NCBI RefSeq assembly: GCF_006494775.1
Contig: NZ_CP041146.1
Span: forward strand, 1,054,001 to 1,118,000
Reading direction: 5' to 3'
Length of the DNA stretch: 64,000 bases
From: Nocardioides humi
GTDB taxonomy: Bacteria > Actinomycetota > Actinomycetes > Propionibacteriales > Nocardioidaceae
In this document: piece after piece, positions 17,482 to 27,250 of the stretch
Layout: each line of letters opens with the position of its first letter
How positions within the stretch are numbered: position 1 is the first letter of the stretch
Position numbers and translations under genes: made by a program
Notes under the pieces: model-generated
Databases searched by the model: none
What the model saw: the letters and a program-made list of their open reading frames with translations, nothing else
What the model was told of the DNA's origin: nothing

Positions 17482-19047
17482 TCAGTACGGGGTCGGGCCG
17501 CCGCCGTGGCCGGGCCGGGGCGGGACGTAGTAGGGGTCGACCGGCGCGCCCGGCCCGGCGCGCGATCCGGAGTCGGGGTCGGGAGCCGCCTGCTCCTGGT
17601 CACCCGGGTCGACGACGCCCACATCGAGCTTGTCGTACTGCGCCTTGAACGCCGCGTCCGTCGCTGCGTCGGCGTCCCGGATGTAGCCCGCCGCGATCCT
17701 GCACTGCTCGCCGGCCTCGACCATGTCGAGACCGGTGCTCCGCATCAGCTTGTGGACCCACTCCAAGGTGGCGTCGTATCCGGACCGCGGGCCGTACGAT
17801 CCCCAGCCGATCCGGTAGTCGCGCTCCCAGATCGACGCCTTGCTCAGCGCCGCCTCGTCGGCGGAGCCGACCACGACGGCGCCCAGGCTGGGGAGGGTGT
17901 AGCGGCCGATCTCCTCGAACAGCTCGGGCTTGAAGGCGAGCGAGTTGGGCCCGTTCCAGTCGACGCCGGTCTGGTCGTCGTGCCCGCGGATCCCGCGGCC
18001 ACGGTGGATGTGGAAGTTGTCGATCTGATCGTCCCGGCTGACGAAGTCGGTGGCCTTCTCGAGGGCCTCCCAGATGTAGTACTCGGAGTGGTAGATGTCG
18101 TCGTCGAGGTTCTTCGCTGCCTTCTCGAGGCTGGTCATCACCTCCTCGAGGCTGCCGCCCGACACCGATCCCGACGGCGCCTCCGGCGGCGCCTCGGGGG
18201 TGCCGAAGAGCTTGGCGACATCCATGGCGACGCCGGCGGCCGCGATGCTCTTCTGGATCACCTTCCCGCCCGGCACGTAGTCCGCGACGATGCCCGTCAC
18301 GCCGGTGACGATCTTCCACGCCAGCGCCGCGCTCTCGGTGTCCCCGGACTCGGCGACGCCGGTGAAGGCCGCGAGCGCGCTGTCCGCGATCTCCGCGATC
18401 GCCGGCCGCGCCTTGAACCAGATCTCCTGCTCGGCGCACAGCCCCTGGGCGAGCCGGATCAGCAGAGCGCGCTGGTTCTGGGTGACCGTCTCACAGCGCA
18501 CCTTGCCGTAGCTGTTCTCGAACGCGCGGACCGTCTGCCCCGACCAGCCGCTGTAGTCCCCGCCGTTGACCCGCCCGAGCTGGGTGAGGATGAGGTCGCG
18601 GATGTCACCGGCGGCGAAGTAGTCGCCGTCGCCGGTCAGCGTCAGGTCGGCGATCGCGTTGTGGAGGTGGCCGATCGGGTTGTCGAAGTCGTCCGGATCC
18701 GGCACCTCCTTGGCCGTCCACGGCTCGAACACCGCGTCGATGCGCTCACGGATCTTGTTGAAGTCGCCGACGTACTTGTCCTCCTCGTCGGGGTCCGGGG
18801 CCAGGGGGATGCGCATCTTCCATCGGCCCCCGCCCTCGCCGTCCTCCCCGGGACGGGTGACCTCCTCCGTGGTCGGGCCGAACATCCCCGTGCTCGGGTG
18901 GACGTAGTAGTACAGGTCGCCGTGGATGGTCCAGCCCGAGATCCCGACCCCGTCGCTGCCGCCCCAGGTGTCCTCGCACATGAAGGCGTCGATCGCAGCC
19001 CGTTTGATCTTGCCGACGGTGGTCTTCAGGTCGTCGTAGCTGCTCAT
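17482..19047 (-). CDS. Large WXG100-like unknown protein with proline-rich tail
   Basis: 521 residues; not recognised as a named family. The central part (about 160-235) is helical and contains DYSGWSGQTVRAFENSYGKV then LIRLAQGLCAEQEIWFKARP, resembling the W-x-G helical hairpins of large WXG100/ESX-type proteins. A second helical block (SLEEVMTSLEKAAKNLDDDI) precedes a tryptophan- and aromatic-rich C-terminal domain. The last 40 residues are Pro/Gly/Tyr-rich (PYYVPPRPGHGGG). No signal peptide. Paired with the membrane-anchored gene downstream. A type VII-exported or surface-associated role is possible but unproven; no ESX core genes lie in the window. Confidence 0.6.
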   Translation of the reverse strand: MSSYDDLKTTVGKIKRAAIDAFMCEDTWGGSDGVGISGWTIHGDLYYYVHPSTGMFGPTTEEVTRPGEDGEGGGRWKMRIPLAPDPDEEDKYVGDFNKIRERIDAVFEPWTAKEVPDPDDFDNPIGHLHNAIADLTLTGDGDYFAAGDIRDLILTQLGRVNGGDYSGWSGQTVRAFENSYGKVRCETVTQNQRALLIRLAQGLCAEQEIWFKARPAIAEIADSALAAFTGVAESGDTESAALAWKIVTGVTGIVADYVPGGKVIQKSIAAAGVAMDVAKLFGTPEAPPEAPSGSVSGGSLEEVMTSLEKAAKNLDDDIYHSEYYIWEALEKATDFVSRDDQIDNFHIHRGRGIRGHDDQTGVDWNGPNSLAFKPELFEEIGRYTLPSLGAVVVGSADEAALSKASIWERDYRIGWGSYGPRSGYDATLEWVHKLMRSTGLDMVEAGEQCRIAAGYIRDADAATDAAFKAQYDKLDVGVVDPGDQEQAAPDPDSGSRAGPGAPVDPYYVPPRPGHGGGPTPY

Positions 19048-19163
19048 CGATCAGTCCTGCCCGAGGGGAACATGGTGATCGGCGGATGCCCGGGGAAGCG
19101 ATGCTGGAAACCTCGACGACGCGAACTGCCCGGTGCCCGGGAGGGCGACCGGCGGCTCGTCGC

Positions 19164-20960
19164 TCACGCATCCAGCCGGGCCAGCTCCTCCTCGACCAGC
19201 GAGGGGTCGAGCTTGGTGAAGACCGGCGTCGGCTTGGCGACCGGGCGGCCGACCTCGACCGGGTGCCGCCGCCAGGCCGGCGCCACGGCGTAGTCGCCGG
19301 TGATGATCGGGTACGCCCGCGCGGGGTCGTCGAGGTCGGTGACCTCCTCGATCCCGGGCATCGGCGCGACCTCGCCCGCGCCGCCGAGCGCCCGGTCGAC
19401 CTCGTTGGCGGAGAACGGCAGGAACGGGCTGAGCAGCAGGTTGAGGTCGGCGACGCACTGGGCCATCACGTGCAGGATCGTGCCGAGGCGCTCACGCTGG
19501 TCCTCGCCCTTGAGCTTCCACGGCTCGGAGTCGGAGACGTACTTGTTGACGTCGGCGACCGCGCGCATCGCCTCGCCGATCGCCTGCTTCTGCCGGTGTC
19601 GGCCGATCAGCTCGCCGACCGTGTCGAACGCGGTCTCGGCGGCGGCGAGGACCGCCTCGTCCTCGGGCGTGAGGGGGCCGGCGGCGGGGATCTCGCCGAA
19701 GTTCTTCGCGATCAGGGTGGCGGTGCGATTGACCAGGTTGCCCCAGCCGGCGACCAGCTCGTCGTTGGTACGACGCACGAACTCCGCCCAGGTGAAGTCG
19801 GAGTCCTGGCTCTCCGGGCCGGCCGCGGCGACGAAGTAGCGGAAGGCGTCGGGCTGGTAGCGGGCGAGCAGGTCGCGGACGTAGATGACGACCTTCTTGG
19901 ACGAGGAGAACTTCCTGCCCTCCATGGTGAGGAACTCACTGGAGACGACCTCGGTCGGCAGGTCGAGGACGCCGTACTCCCGGGGCTCGCCGCCCTTCGA
20001 CCCCTTGCCGGAGTAGGCCAGCAGCTCGGCCGGCCAGATCTGGGAGTGGAAGGTGATGTTGTCCTTGCCCATGAAGTAGTAGGAGAGCGCGTCCGGGTCG
20101 TTCCACCAGGCCCGCCACGCGTCGGGGTCGCCGGAGCGGCGGGCCCACTCGATGGACGCCGACAGGTAGCCGATCACCGCGTCGAACCACACGTAGAGCT
20201 TCTTGGTGGGGTTCTCCCGCCACCCGTCGAGGGGGACGGCGATGCCCCAGTCGATGTCGCGGGTCATCGCGCGCGGGCGGATCTCCTCGAGGATGTTCTG
20301 CGAGAACCGGATCACGTTGGGCCGCCACAGCCCGGTCGCCTCCCGCTCGTCGAGCCACTCGGTCAGCGCGTCGGCGAGGGCCGGCAGGTCGAGGAAGAAG
20401 TGCTGGGTCTCGACGAACTCCGGCGTCTCGCCGTTGATCCGTGAGCGCGGGTTCTTCAGATCCTGGGGGTCCAGCTGCTTGCCGCAGTTGTCGCACTGGT
20501 CGCCGCGCGCGCCGTCGTACCCGCAGTTCGGGCAGGTGCCCTCGATGTAGCGGTCCGGCAGGGTGCGTCCGGTCGAGGGCGAGATCGCGCCGTACGTCGT
20601 CTGCTCGACGAAGTAGCCGTTCTCGTAGACGCCCAGGAACATCTCCTGCACGACGGCGTGGTGGTTGCGGGTGGTGGTGCGGGTGTAGAGGTCGTAGCTG
20701 ATGCCGAGGCCGACCAGGTCCTCCACGATGAGCCGGTGGTTCTTGTCGGCCAGCTCCTGCGGGGTCATCCCGGCCTCGTCGGCGGCGATCAGGATCGGCG
20801 TGCCGTGCTCGTCGGAGCCGGAGACCATGAGGACGTCGTTGCCCGCCATCCGCTGGTACCGGCTGAAGACGTCGGAGGGCACCCCGAAGCCGGCCACGTG
20901 GCCGATGTGGCGGGGGCCGTTCGCGTAGGGCCAGGCGACAGCGGAGAGGACGTGCGTCAT
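19164..20960 (-). CDS. metG: Methionyl-tRNA synthetase
   Basis: 598 residues. Class I signatures: the HIGH-type motif [19 protein letters not shown] near the N-terminus and KFSSSKK (the KMSKS equivalent usual in this subtype) near residue 345. A zinc knuckle with four cysteines (CPNC and CDNC, residues about 145-165) sits in the connective peptide. The [16 protein letters not shown] block lines the methionine pocket. It charges initiator and elongator tRNA-Met. There is no C-terminal tRNA-binding (EMAP-like) extension. The start at 20960 gives [15 protein letters not shown], the normal N-terminus. Confidence 0.97.
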   Translation of the reverse strand: MTHVLSAVAWPYANGPRHIGHVAGFGVPSDVFSRYQRMAGNDVLMVSGSDEHGTPILIAADEAGMTPQELADKNHRLIVEDLVGLGISYDLYTRTTTRNHHAVVQEMFLGVYENGYFVEQTTYGAISPSTGRTLPDRYIEGTCPNCGYDGARGDQCDNCGKQLDPQDLKNPRSRINGETPEFVETQHFFLDLPALADALTEWLDEREATGLWRPNVIRFSQNILEEIRPRAMTRDIDWGIAVPLDGWRENPTKKLYVWFDAVIGYLSASIEWARRSGDPDAWRAWWNDPDALSYYFMGKDNITFHSQIWPAELLAYSGKGSKGGEPREYGVLDLPTEVVSSEFLTMEGRKFSSSKKVVIYVRDLLARYQPDAFRYFVAAAGPESQDSDFTWAEFVRRTNDELVAGWGNLVNRTATLIAKNFGEIPAAGPLTPEDEAVLAAAETAFDTVGELIGRHRQKQAIGEAMRAVADVNKYVSDSEPWKLKGEDQRERLGTILHVMAQCVADLNLLLSPFLPFSANEVDRALGGAGEVAPMPGIEEVTDLDDPARAYPIITGDYAVAPAWRRHPVEVGRPVAKPTPVFTKLDPSLVEEELARLDA

Positions 20961-20995
20961 GCCCTGAATCCTAGGGTCGCGGCCCTCGGCCCCGC

Positions 20996-22219
20996 TCAGC
21001 GGCGCTTCTTCATCCGGCGGGCGGTCCGCAGCCGGATCTCCGGGAGGGCGTCGTACAGGTACTGGCCGGGGCACTCGGTGTCGTTGGTGTCGCGGTGGCC
21101 GTCGATGACGGGCAGCGTCACCCAGGTGCCCTTCGGGTAGCGGTCGCTGCCGTGCGACTTGACCGGCGTCGTGCCGAGCGGGTCGCGGCGGTACTTCCGC
21201 AGCTTCCAGGCGGCCACCTTCGCGATGCCGGCCAGCACCTTCGGCGTCGGCGCGACCTCCTGGTAGCTGCCGAGCACGGCGATCCCGACCGAGGTGTGGT
21301 TGAAGCCGAGGGTGTGCGCGCCGCGGATCTCGCGGTCGGGGTCGCGCCGACCGGCCCAGATCCGGCCGAAGCGGTCGACGAAGAAGTTGTAGCCGACGTC
21401 GGACCAGCCGAGCGTCTTGGTGTGGTAGCGGTAGATCGCGCGCAGGATGCGCGGCACGTCGCGCTTGCGGTAGTCGTTGCCGGTCGCCGTGTGGTGGACG
21501 TGGACCTGCTCGACGGTCTTGACCTTCTTCGGCCTCCCCGTCGCCCAGCGCTCCTTGGCGCCCCACGCGCGGCGGCTGCGGATCTTCGGTCGCCGGGCCT
21601 TGCGGCGCGGCCGTGCGGCGACGTCGACGTCGACGTCGTCCTGGGCGTGCCTGCCGGGGTCGATCAGGGTCAGCACCGGGTCGTGCACCGCCCCGGTCAC
21701 CTCGACCTGCACCCCATCGCTGTCGCCGACCCAGAGCGGCTCGGTCGCCACCCGGCCCGTGCGGCCCTCGCCGGTGCCGCGGTCCGGCAGGTCGTGCAGC
21801 GCCGGGACGGCGCGCCACGGCCCCCAGGCGCCACCCGCACGCCGTACCCGCACCCGGACCTGGCCGGTGCCCGCGGCCGGGGCCGTGGCCGTGGCCGTGG
21901 CCCAGGTGACGCCCAGTAGCGCGAAGCGGTCGGTGCGCTGCGCCGCGGTCCGCAGCACCGCACCGCGCGCCGCGACCTGCGGGTCCTGGGTCAGCGCGAC
22001 GTCGACCGCTGACCCCACGCCGTCGTCGTCACGGCGCAGTCGCAGCCGTGGTGCTCCCCCGGCCCGCGCGGCGCCCGGCGCGAGGCCCGGACCGGCGAGG
22101 CCCGGGGCGGCCCCCGCCGGTCCGGACGACAGCGCGACGAGCGGTACGGCGACCACCGCCGCTCCGAGGGCGGCGAGGTCACGGCGGCGCAGGGACGGGT
22201 CCGAGAGGGTCATGACCAT
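20996..22219 (-). CDS. Secreted N-acetylmuramoyl-L-alanine amidase (PGRP domain)
   Basis: 407 residues from ATG 22219 (ATG 22213 is an equal alternative). A twin-arginine-like signal ([20 protein letters not shown]) ends near AGAAPG. After a beta-rich stalk (residues about 60-215), the C-terminal PGRP/Amidase_2 domain shows zinc ligands in [30 protein letters not shown], and the fold motif [18 protein letters not shown]. It cleaves the lactyl-peptide bond of peptidoglycan outside the cell. The layout matches actinobacterial cell-wall amidases of about 400 residues. It is transcribed away from the double hairpin at 22326-22392. Confidence 0.9.
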   Translation of the reverse strand: MVMTLSDPSLRRRDLAALGAAVVAVPLVALSSGPAGAAPGLAGPGLAPGAARAGGAPRLRLRRDDDGVGSAVDVALTQDPQVAARGAVLRTAAQRTDRFALLGVTWATATATAPAAGTGQVRVRVRRAGGAWGPWRAVPALHDLPDRGTGEGRTGRVATEPLWVGDSDGVQVEVTGAVHDPVLTLIDPGRHAQDDVDVDVAARPRRKARRPKIRSRRAWGAKERWATGRPKKVKTVEQVHVHHTATGNDYRKRDVPRILRAIYRYHTKTLGWSDVGYNFFVDRFGRIWAGRRDPDREIRGAHTLGFNHTSVGIAVLGSYQEVAPTPKVLAGIAKVAAWKLRKYRRDPLGTTPVKSHGSDRYPKGTWVTLPVIDGHRDTNDTECPGQYLYDALPEIRLRTARRMKKRR

Positions 22220-22325
22220 CGAGCATGCGTCATCGACCGGAAGAGAGGGAAGCGGCGCACCCCGCGTGTCGCACATCGCCACCCGTGGTCACATCCGCCC
22301 CACGCGTCACTGCGGGGGTGCGATT

Positions 22326-22392
22326 CATGCGGTTGTCAGGCGTTGCAACCCCTGACAACCGCATGGATCCCCGGATGTCCGGGGATCCATGC
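22326..22392. terminator. Two overlapping perfect hairpins (terminator region)
   Basis: Hairpin 1: 15-bp arms 22326-22340 and 22351-22365 around a 10-nt loop that itself contains the palindrome GTTGCAAC. Hairpin 2: 15-bp arms 22361-22375 and 22378-22392 around a 2-nt loop (GCATGGATCCCCGGA and its complement). They share GCATG at 22361-22365, so both cannot form completely at once. The stretch follows the dsbA-like gene and precedes the amidase promoter on the minus strand, so termination is the simplest role. Confidence 0.65.
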
Positions 22393-22402
22393 AGCCGCCC
22401 GC

Positions 22403-23050
22403 TCAGGAGAAGTCGAGCTCGCCGGTACGCGTCCGCTTGAGCTCGTAGAAGTACGGGAACGAGGCGACGGCGACGGCGCCGTCCCAGAGCCGGCCGGCGT
22501 CCTCGCCACGCGGGATCTTCGAGAGCACCGGGCCGAAGAAGGCGGCGCCGTCGATGTGGATGGTGGGCGTGCCGACGTCGTCGCCGACCGCGTCCATGCC
22601 CTCGTGGTGCGAGCGCGCCACGGCCTCGTCGTACGACGCGTCGCCGGCCGCCTCGACGAGGTCGGCCTCGAGCCCGACCTCGGCCAGCACCTCGGAGATC
22701 AGGCCGAGGGCGCCGTCCGGCTCCTCGTGGAGACGCCGGCCGCCGAGGTGGATGCGCTGGCCGAAGGCGTCGTACAGGGGGCGGAGGACCTGGTCGCCGT
22801 GGCGCTGCTGAGCGGCGATGAGGACCCGGACCGGGCCCCAGGCGGGGGCGAGCAGGGTGCGGTACTCGTCGGGGATGTCCCGGTCCTTGTTGAGGTACGC
22901 GAGGCTCATGACGTGCCAGGCGACCTCGATGTCGCGGACCTTCTCGACCTCGAGTATCCAGCGGGAGGTGATCCAGGCGAAGGGGCACAGCGGGTCGAAC
23001 CAGAAGTCGGCCCGGTGCGGTGCCGACGCGGGCGTGGAGTTGTCAGCCAT
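22403..23050 (-). CDS. DsbA-family oxidoreductase, mycothiol-dependent nitroreductase-like (Rv2466c type)
   Basis: 215 residues, thioredoxin-fold with the inserted helical domain. The N-terminus [20 protein letters not shown] matches the Rv2466c family (DPLCPWCW), but the second active-site cysteine is alanine: CPFA instead of CPWC. The cis-proline loop [15 protein letters not shown] is intact. A single-cysteine version can work through mixed disulfides with mycothiol. Cytoplasmic, no signal peptide. Monocistronic between the CHAP gene and the double hairpin. Confidence 0.85.
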   Translation of the reverse strand: MADNSTPASAPHRADFWFDPLCPFAWITSRWILEVEKVRDIEVAWHVMSLAYLNKDRDIPDEYRTLLAPAWGPVRVLIAAQQRHGDQVLRPLYDAFGQRIHLGGRRLHEEPDGALGLISEVLAEVGLEADLVEAAGDASYDEAVARSHHEGMDAVGDDVGTPTIHIDGAAFFGPVLSKIPRGEDAGRLWDGAVAVASFPYFYELKRTRTGELDFS

Positions 23051-23103
23051 GTCTCGGCCAACCCGGCGACCCGCGCCGGCATTCCCGCAGGCTCAGCGCA
23101 GGC

Positions 23104-24522
23104 TCAGCGCACGCGGACGGTCCCGGTCACCTTCGGCGCCTTCGGGACCACGGTCGAGCCGAGATAGCGCGCGCGCACCTTCTTCGTGCCCCGCGCCATC
23201 GGCACCTTCACCTTGACGACCCCGTTCTCGAGCCGGACCTCGCGCTTCCACGACCCGATCCGGACGAGCACCTTGCCCGTGACCGGCAGCTTCCCCGCTG
23301 CGGTCACGCGCACCTTGGCGATCGCCCGCCCCTTCTTGGACTTGGTCTTGAGGGTGACGAGCGCCGGGCTGGTCACCAGCTGGGCGGTGGCGAGGGTCTC
23401 GGTGCGCGCCAGGAACTGCGGCTTGGCGGCGGTCACCTGGACCGCGACCGACGTGCCGACGTCCTCCGCCGTGAGCTGGTACGACGGCGCCGTGGCGCCG
23501 GCGATGGGTGCGCCGTTACGCGTCCACTGGTAGGTGACGGCGGCGTCGGCCTGGTCGTAGGCGCCCGGGGTCGCGGTCAGCACCTCGCCGAGGGCGGGGG
23601 TGCCGGTCATGGTGGGCGGCGCGGTCGGGTTGATCACGCCGGCGAGGACGGGGCCGAGGTCGTAGAAGGGCGACACATAGGTCGTGTAGCCGGCCTGCTT
23701 CGCCACCACCCGCAGGCTGATCTGCTTCCCGAGGAGGTCGGGCGTCAGGGCCAGGTTGGGCGTGATGTTGTCGGCGATCCGGACGCCGTCGGCGAACCAG
23801 CGCCAGCGGTTCTCCGCCGGGGTCGGCGACCAGGTCCCGGCCGTCGCGGTGACGGTGGTGTCGACGACGAGGGGAGTGCTCACGACCGGAGCACCGGTCT
23901 GGGTGAAGACGGGCTCGGTGGGGGTCGTCGGAGGCGGCGGGGGTGCCGGGGGCGTGTCGATGAAGTGGATGAACCCGGTGGGCCACCGGCCGCTGGAGCG
24001 GGTGATGGACCGCCAGTGGAAGTCACCGCCCCAGGAGTCCTCGGAGACGATGATCTCGTCCGCCGAGACGACCTTCTCGACGTACGCGACGTGACCGGCC
24101 GAGCCGGAGCCGTTCGAGTAGCGCCCCCACCAGGCGATGGCGTGCTCGTTGGGCGTCTGGTCGGTGATCGAGGCCATGTACAGGCCCCACTCGCTGGCGT
24201 TGCCGCCGCCGGTCCAGGGCCGCTTGTTGGGCATGCCGGCGCCGACCAGCCGGTAGGCGACGTAGTTCGTGCAGTTGTGCCCGGCGTACATCTGCCAGTA
24301 CATGGTCGAGCTGTTCGCCTTGTAGCCCCAGTGCGGGTAGCCCGCGTCCTTGCACGCCTTGTAACCACTGCAGAGGTAGGTGGTCCCTGCCGATGGGAGG
24401 AGTGGCTCGACCGAGGTCGGCGGTGGTCCGGCGAGGACGAGATAGGACGCCAAGAGGGCGCTGGCGGTGGTCGTGGTCCCCCAGCGCGCGGCCCGGCCTG
24501 GTGTGCGCATGCCGAACACCAT
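23104..24522 (-). CDS. Secreted CHAP-domain peptidoglycan hydrolase with Ig-like repeats
   Basis: 472 residues from ATG 24522 (ATG 24510 is an alternative). A signal-like segment (ASALLASYLVLAG) leads to a CHAP domain: catalytic cysteine in AGHNCTNYVAYRLVGAG, histidine in SGSAGHVAYVEKVV, acidic partner in IIVSEDSWGGDF. A proline hinge (DTPPAPPPPPTTPTEP) joins two to three Ig-like beta repeats of the form VTATAGTWSPTPAENRWRWF and LTATPGAYDQADAAVTYQWT. The tail is basic. CHAP enzymes cut peptidoglycan cross-bridges or stems. Divergent from pepN with a 150-bp A/T-richer promoter region. Confidence 0.85.
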   Translation of the reverse strand: MVFGMRTPGRAARWGTTTTASALLASYLVLAGPPPTSVEPLLPSAGTTYLCSGYKACKDAGYPHWGYKANSSTMYWQMYAGHNCTNYVAYRLVGAGMPNKRPWTGGGNASEWGLYMASITDQTPNEHAIAWWGRYSNGSGSAGHVAYVEKVVSADEIIVSEDSWGGDFHWRSITRSSGRWPTGFIHFIDTPPAPPPPPTTPTEPVFTQTGAPVVSTPLVVDTTVTATAGTWSPTPAENRWRWFADGVRIADNITPNLALTPDLLGKQISLRVVAKQAGYTTYVSPFYDLGPVLAGVINPTAPPTMTGTPALGEVLTATPGAYDQADAAVTYQWTRNGAPIAGATAPSYQLTAEDVGTSVAVQVTAAKPQFLARTETLATAQLVTSPALVTLKTKSKKGRAIAKVRVTAAGKLPVTGKVLVRIGSWKREVRLENGVVKVKVPMARGTKKVRARYLGSTVVPKAPKVTGTVRVR

Positions 24523-24672
24523 CGGACACAACAGCCCCAGAACGCAACAAAAACCCCGAAAATCCCATCGTTCACTGGCGTGTCGCGTTGACAATCGGGA
24601 GTTACATGGTTGTAGTTCGCCGCCCTCGCTCCGATTGTCGGACAACTCCGGCCGGGTGCAAGGATGGCTGCC
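24523..24672. promoter_or_regulatory. Divergent promoter region between the CHAP gene and pepN
   Basis: 150 bp, clearly A/T-richer than its surroundings (for example AACAAAAACCCCGAAAAT around 24546). TTGACA occurs at 24589-24594 on the + strand, a candidate -35. AAGGA at 24660-24664 provides the pepN ribosome site. No long inverted repeat seen. Confidence 0.45.
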
Positions 24673-27243
24673 ATGCCCGGCACCAACCTCACCCGCGACG
24701 AGGCGGCCACCCGCGCCGCGCTCGTCGACGTGACGTCCTCCGTGATCGATCTCGACCTCTCCGGCGCGACGGAGGAGGGCGTGGAGACCTTCGGGTCGAC
24801 CACCACGCTGACCTTCACCTGCCGTCAGCCGGGCTCGGCCACCTTCGCCGACCTGGTCGGCGCGACGGTCCACGAGATCACCCTCAACGGCGTCGCGCTC
24901 GACCCCGCCACGGCGTACGCCGACAGCCGGATCGCGCTGCCCGACCTCCGGGCCGAGAACGTCCTGGTCGTCCGGGCCGACTGCACCTACTCCCACACCG
25001 GCGAGGGCCTGCACCACTTCGTCGACCCCGCCGACGGCAACGTCTACCTCTACTCCCAGTTCGAGGTCCCCGACGCCCGCCGCGTGTTCACCACCTTCGA
25101 GCAGCCCGACCTCAAGGCGCCGTTCACCTTCAACGTGACCGCACCGGCGCACTGGAAGGTCGTCTCCAACGCGGCCACGCCGGAGCCGACGCCGGTGCGC
25201 GACGGCGTCGCGCTGTGGGCCTTCCCGCCGACCGCGCCGTTGTCGACGTACATCACCGCGGTCGTCGCCGGCGACTACCACGAGGTGCAGGACGTCTACG
25301 AGGGCGAGCACGGCACCATCCCGCTGGGCCACTACTGCCGCCAGTCGCTCAAGGAGTACCTCGAGCGCGACCGCGAGGAGATCGTCACCCTCACGAAGCA
25401 GGGCTTCGCGTTCTTCGAGGAGGCCTTCGGCTATCCGTACCCGTTCGGCAAGTACGACCAGCTCTACGTGCCGGAGTACAACATGGGCGCGATGGAGAAC
25501 GCCGGCGCGGTGACCCTGCGCGACGAGTACCTCCCCCGCTCCCGCCAGCCGCGCTCGTTCTACGAGTTCCGCGCCTCGGTGATCCTGCACGAGATGGCGC
25601 ACATGTGGTTCGGCGACCTCGTGACCATGAAGTGGTGGGACGACCTGTGGCTCAACGAGTCGTTCGCCGAGTGGGCCTGTTACCACGCCGAGGCCCTCGC
25701 CACGTCGTACGTCGACGCGTGGACCGGCTTCACCAACGCCCGCAAGCAGACCGGCTACCGCGCCGACTCGCTGCCCTCGACCCACCCGATCGCGGCCGAC
25801 AACGTCGACCTGCACGCCGTCGAGGTCAACTTCGACATGATCACCTACGCCAAGGGCGCGTCGGTGCTCAAGCAGCTCGTCGCCTGGGTCGGGCTGGACC
25901 CGTTCCTCTCCGGCCTGCGCCAGTACTTCCACGACCACGCGTTCGGCAACACGGAGTTCTCCGACCTGCTGACCGCGCTCGAGAAGTCCTCCGGCCGCGA
26001 GCTCACCGGCTGGGCCCAGGAGTGGCTCCAGACGGCCGGCACCAACACCCTCTCCCCCGTGTTCGAGCTGGCCGAGGACGGCAGCTACGCGTCCTTCGCG
26101 GTGACGCAGACCGCACCGGCCGACCACCCGACGCTGCGGCGCCACCGGATCGGCATCGGGTTCTACAACACCGTCGACGGCCGGCTGACCCGCACCGACT
26201 CCGTCGAGGTCGACGTCGAGGGCGCGCGCACCGAGCTGGCCGAGCTGGTCGGCCGGGCCCAGCCCGAGCTGCTGCTGCTCAACGACCAGGACCTCGCCTT
26301 CGCGAAGATCCGCCTCGACGAGCGCTCCCGCGCGACCGCGGTGGCCCGCCTCTCCGACCTCGACGACTCGCTCGCCCGCGCGCTGATCTGGAGCGCAGCG
26401 TGGGACATGACGCGCGACGCCGAGCTCTCCGCCACCGACTACGTCGAGCTGGTGCTCGGCAACATCGGGCAGGAGACCGACGCCTGGGGCGTCAGCCGGA
26501 TCCCGGTGTACGCCGCCCAGGCGGTCACGCTCTACAGCGACCCCGCTCGCCGTAGCGAGCTCGCCGGGCGCTGGGAGCAGGGCCTGCGCACGCTGCTCGC
26601 CGCCGCCGAGCCCGGCACCGACCATCAGCTGACGTTCGCCCGCGCCTACGCCGCGGCCGCCACCAGCGAGGGCGCGATCGCCGACCTGGAGGGACTGCTG
26701 GACGGCTCGCTCGCCTTCGACGGCCTCGCGGTCGACCAGGACCTGCGGTGGTCGCTGCTGACCGCCCTCGCGCGCCTCGGCCGGGCCGACAACGGACGGA
26801 TCGACGGCGAGCTGGCCGGCGACAACACCATCTCCGGCCAGGAGAAGTCCGCCGCCGCCCGCGCGGCCCAGCCCACCGCCGAGGCCAAGGAGCGCGCCTG
26901 GACCCAGGCCCTGCTCGACCCGTCGGTGCCCAACGAGACCCAGCGCAGCGTCGTCCTCGCGTTCTGGCAGCCCGGCCAGGAGGACCTGCTCGCGCCGTAC
27001 GTCGAGCGCTACCTCGCCGAGGTCGCCGGCACCTGGGAGCGGCTGGGCAGCCACAAGGCGTCGGTCGCGCTGGAGTTCATCTTCCCGCGGCTGCTCGCCA
27101 CGCAGGCCACGCTCGACGCCGTCGACGCCTGGCTCGACGCCCATGCGGCGAGCGTCAACCCCGGCGCGGTGCGCTACGTCCGCGAGGGCCGCGCCGACGT
27201 CGCCCGCGCGCTGGCCGCCCAGTCCCGCGACGCCCGGCCCTGA
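24673..27243 (+). CDS. pepN: Aminopeptidase N (M1 zinc metallopeptidase)
   Basis: 856 residues; ATG 24673 is preferred to 24664 because AAGGA then sits 8 nt upstream. M1 signatures are intact: exopeptidase motif YNMGAMENAGAVTL and zinc-binding HEMAHMWFGDLVTMKWWDDL with the third ligand in LNESFAEW. The C-terminal ERAP1-like helical region completes the actinobacterial (about 850-residue) form. It removes N-terminal residues from peptides in the cytoplasm. Confidence 0.96.
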   Translation: MPGTNLTRDEAATRAALVDVTSSVIDLDLSGATEEGVETFGSTTTLTFTCRQPGSATFADLVGATVHEITLNGVALDPATAYADSRIALPDLRAENVLVVRADCTYSHTGEGLHHFVDPADGNVYLYSQFEVPDARRVFTTFEQPDLKAPFTFNVTAPAHWKVVSNAATPEPTPVRDGVALWAFPPTAPLSTYITAVVAGDYHEVQDVYEGEHGTIPLGHYCRQSLKEYLERDREEIVTLTKQGFAFFEEAFGYPYPFGKYDQLYVPEYNMGAMENAGAVTLRDEYLPRSRQPRSFYEFRASVILHEMAHMWFGDLVTMKWWDDLWLNESFAEWACYHAEALATSYVDAWTGFTNARKQTGYRADSLPSTHPIAADNVDLHAVEVNFDMITYAKGASVLKQLVAWVGLDPFLSGLRQYFHDHAFGNTEFSDLLTALEKSSGRELTGWAQEWLQTAGTNTLSPVFELAEDGSYASFAVTQTAPADHPTLRRHRIGIGFYNTVDGRLTRTDSVEVDVEGARTELAELVGRAQPELLLLNDQDLAFAKIRLDERSRATAVARLSDLDDSLARALIWSAAWDMTRDAELSATDYVELVLGNIGQETDAWGVSRIPVYAAQAVTLYSDPARRSELAGRWEQGLRTLLAAAEPGTDHQLTFARAYAAAATSEGAIADLEGLLDGSLAFDGLAVDQDLRWSLLTALARLGRADNGRIDGELAGDNTISGQEKSAAARAAQPTAEAKERAWTQALLDPSVPNETQRSVVLAFWQPGQEDLLAPYVERYLAEVAGTWERLGSHKASVALEFIFPRLLATQATLDAVDAWLDAHAASVNPGAVRYVREGRADVARALAAQSRDARP

Positions 27244-27250
27244 CGCCGGG

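Noticed and set aside
23104..27144. A 1346-residue minus-strand open frame and other very long frames antisense to pepN, the amidase and the GTPases
   Set aside because: Composition is Arg/Pro/Gly-rich shadow sequence created by high third-position GC on the other strand. The real genes in those places have complete family motifs.
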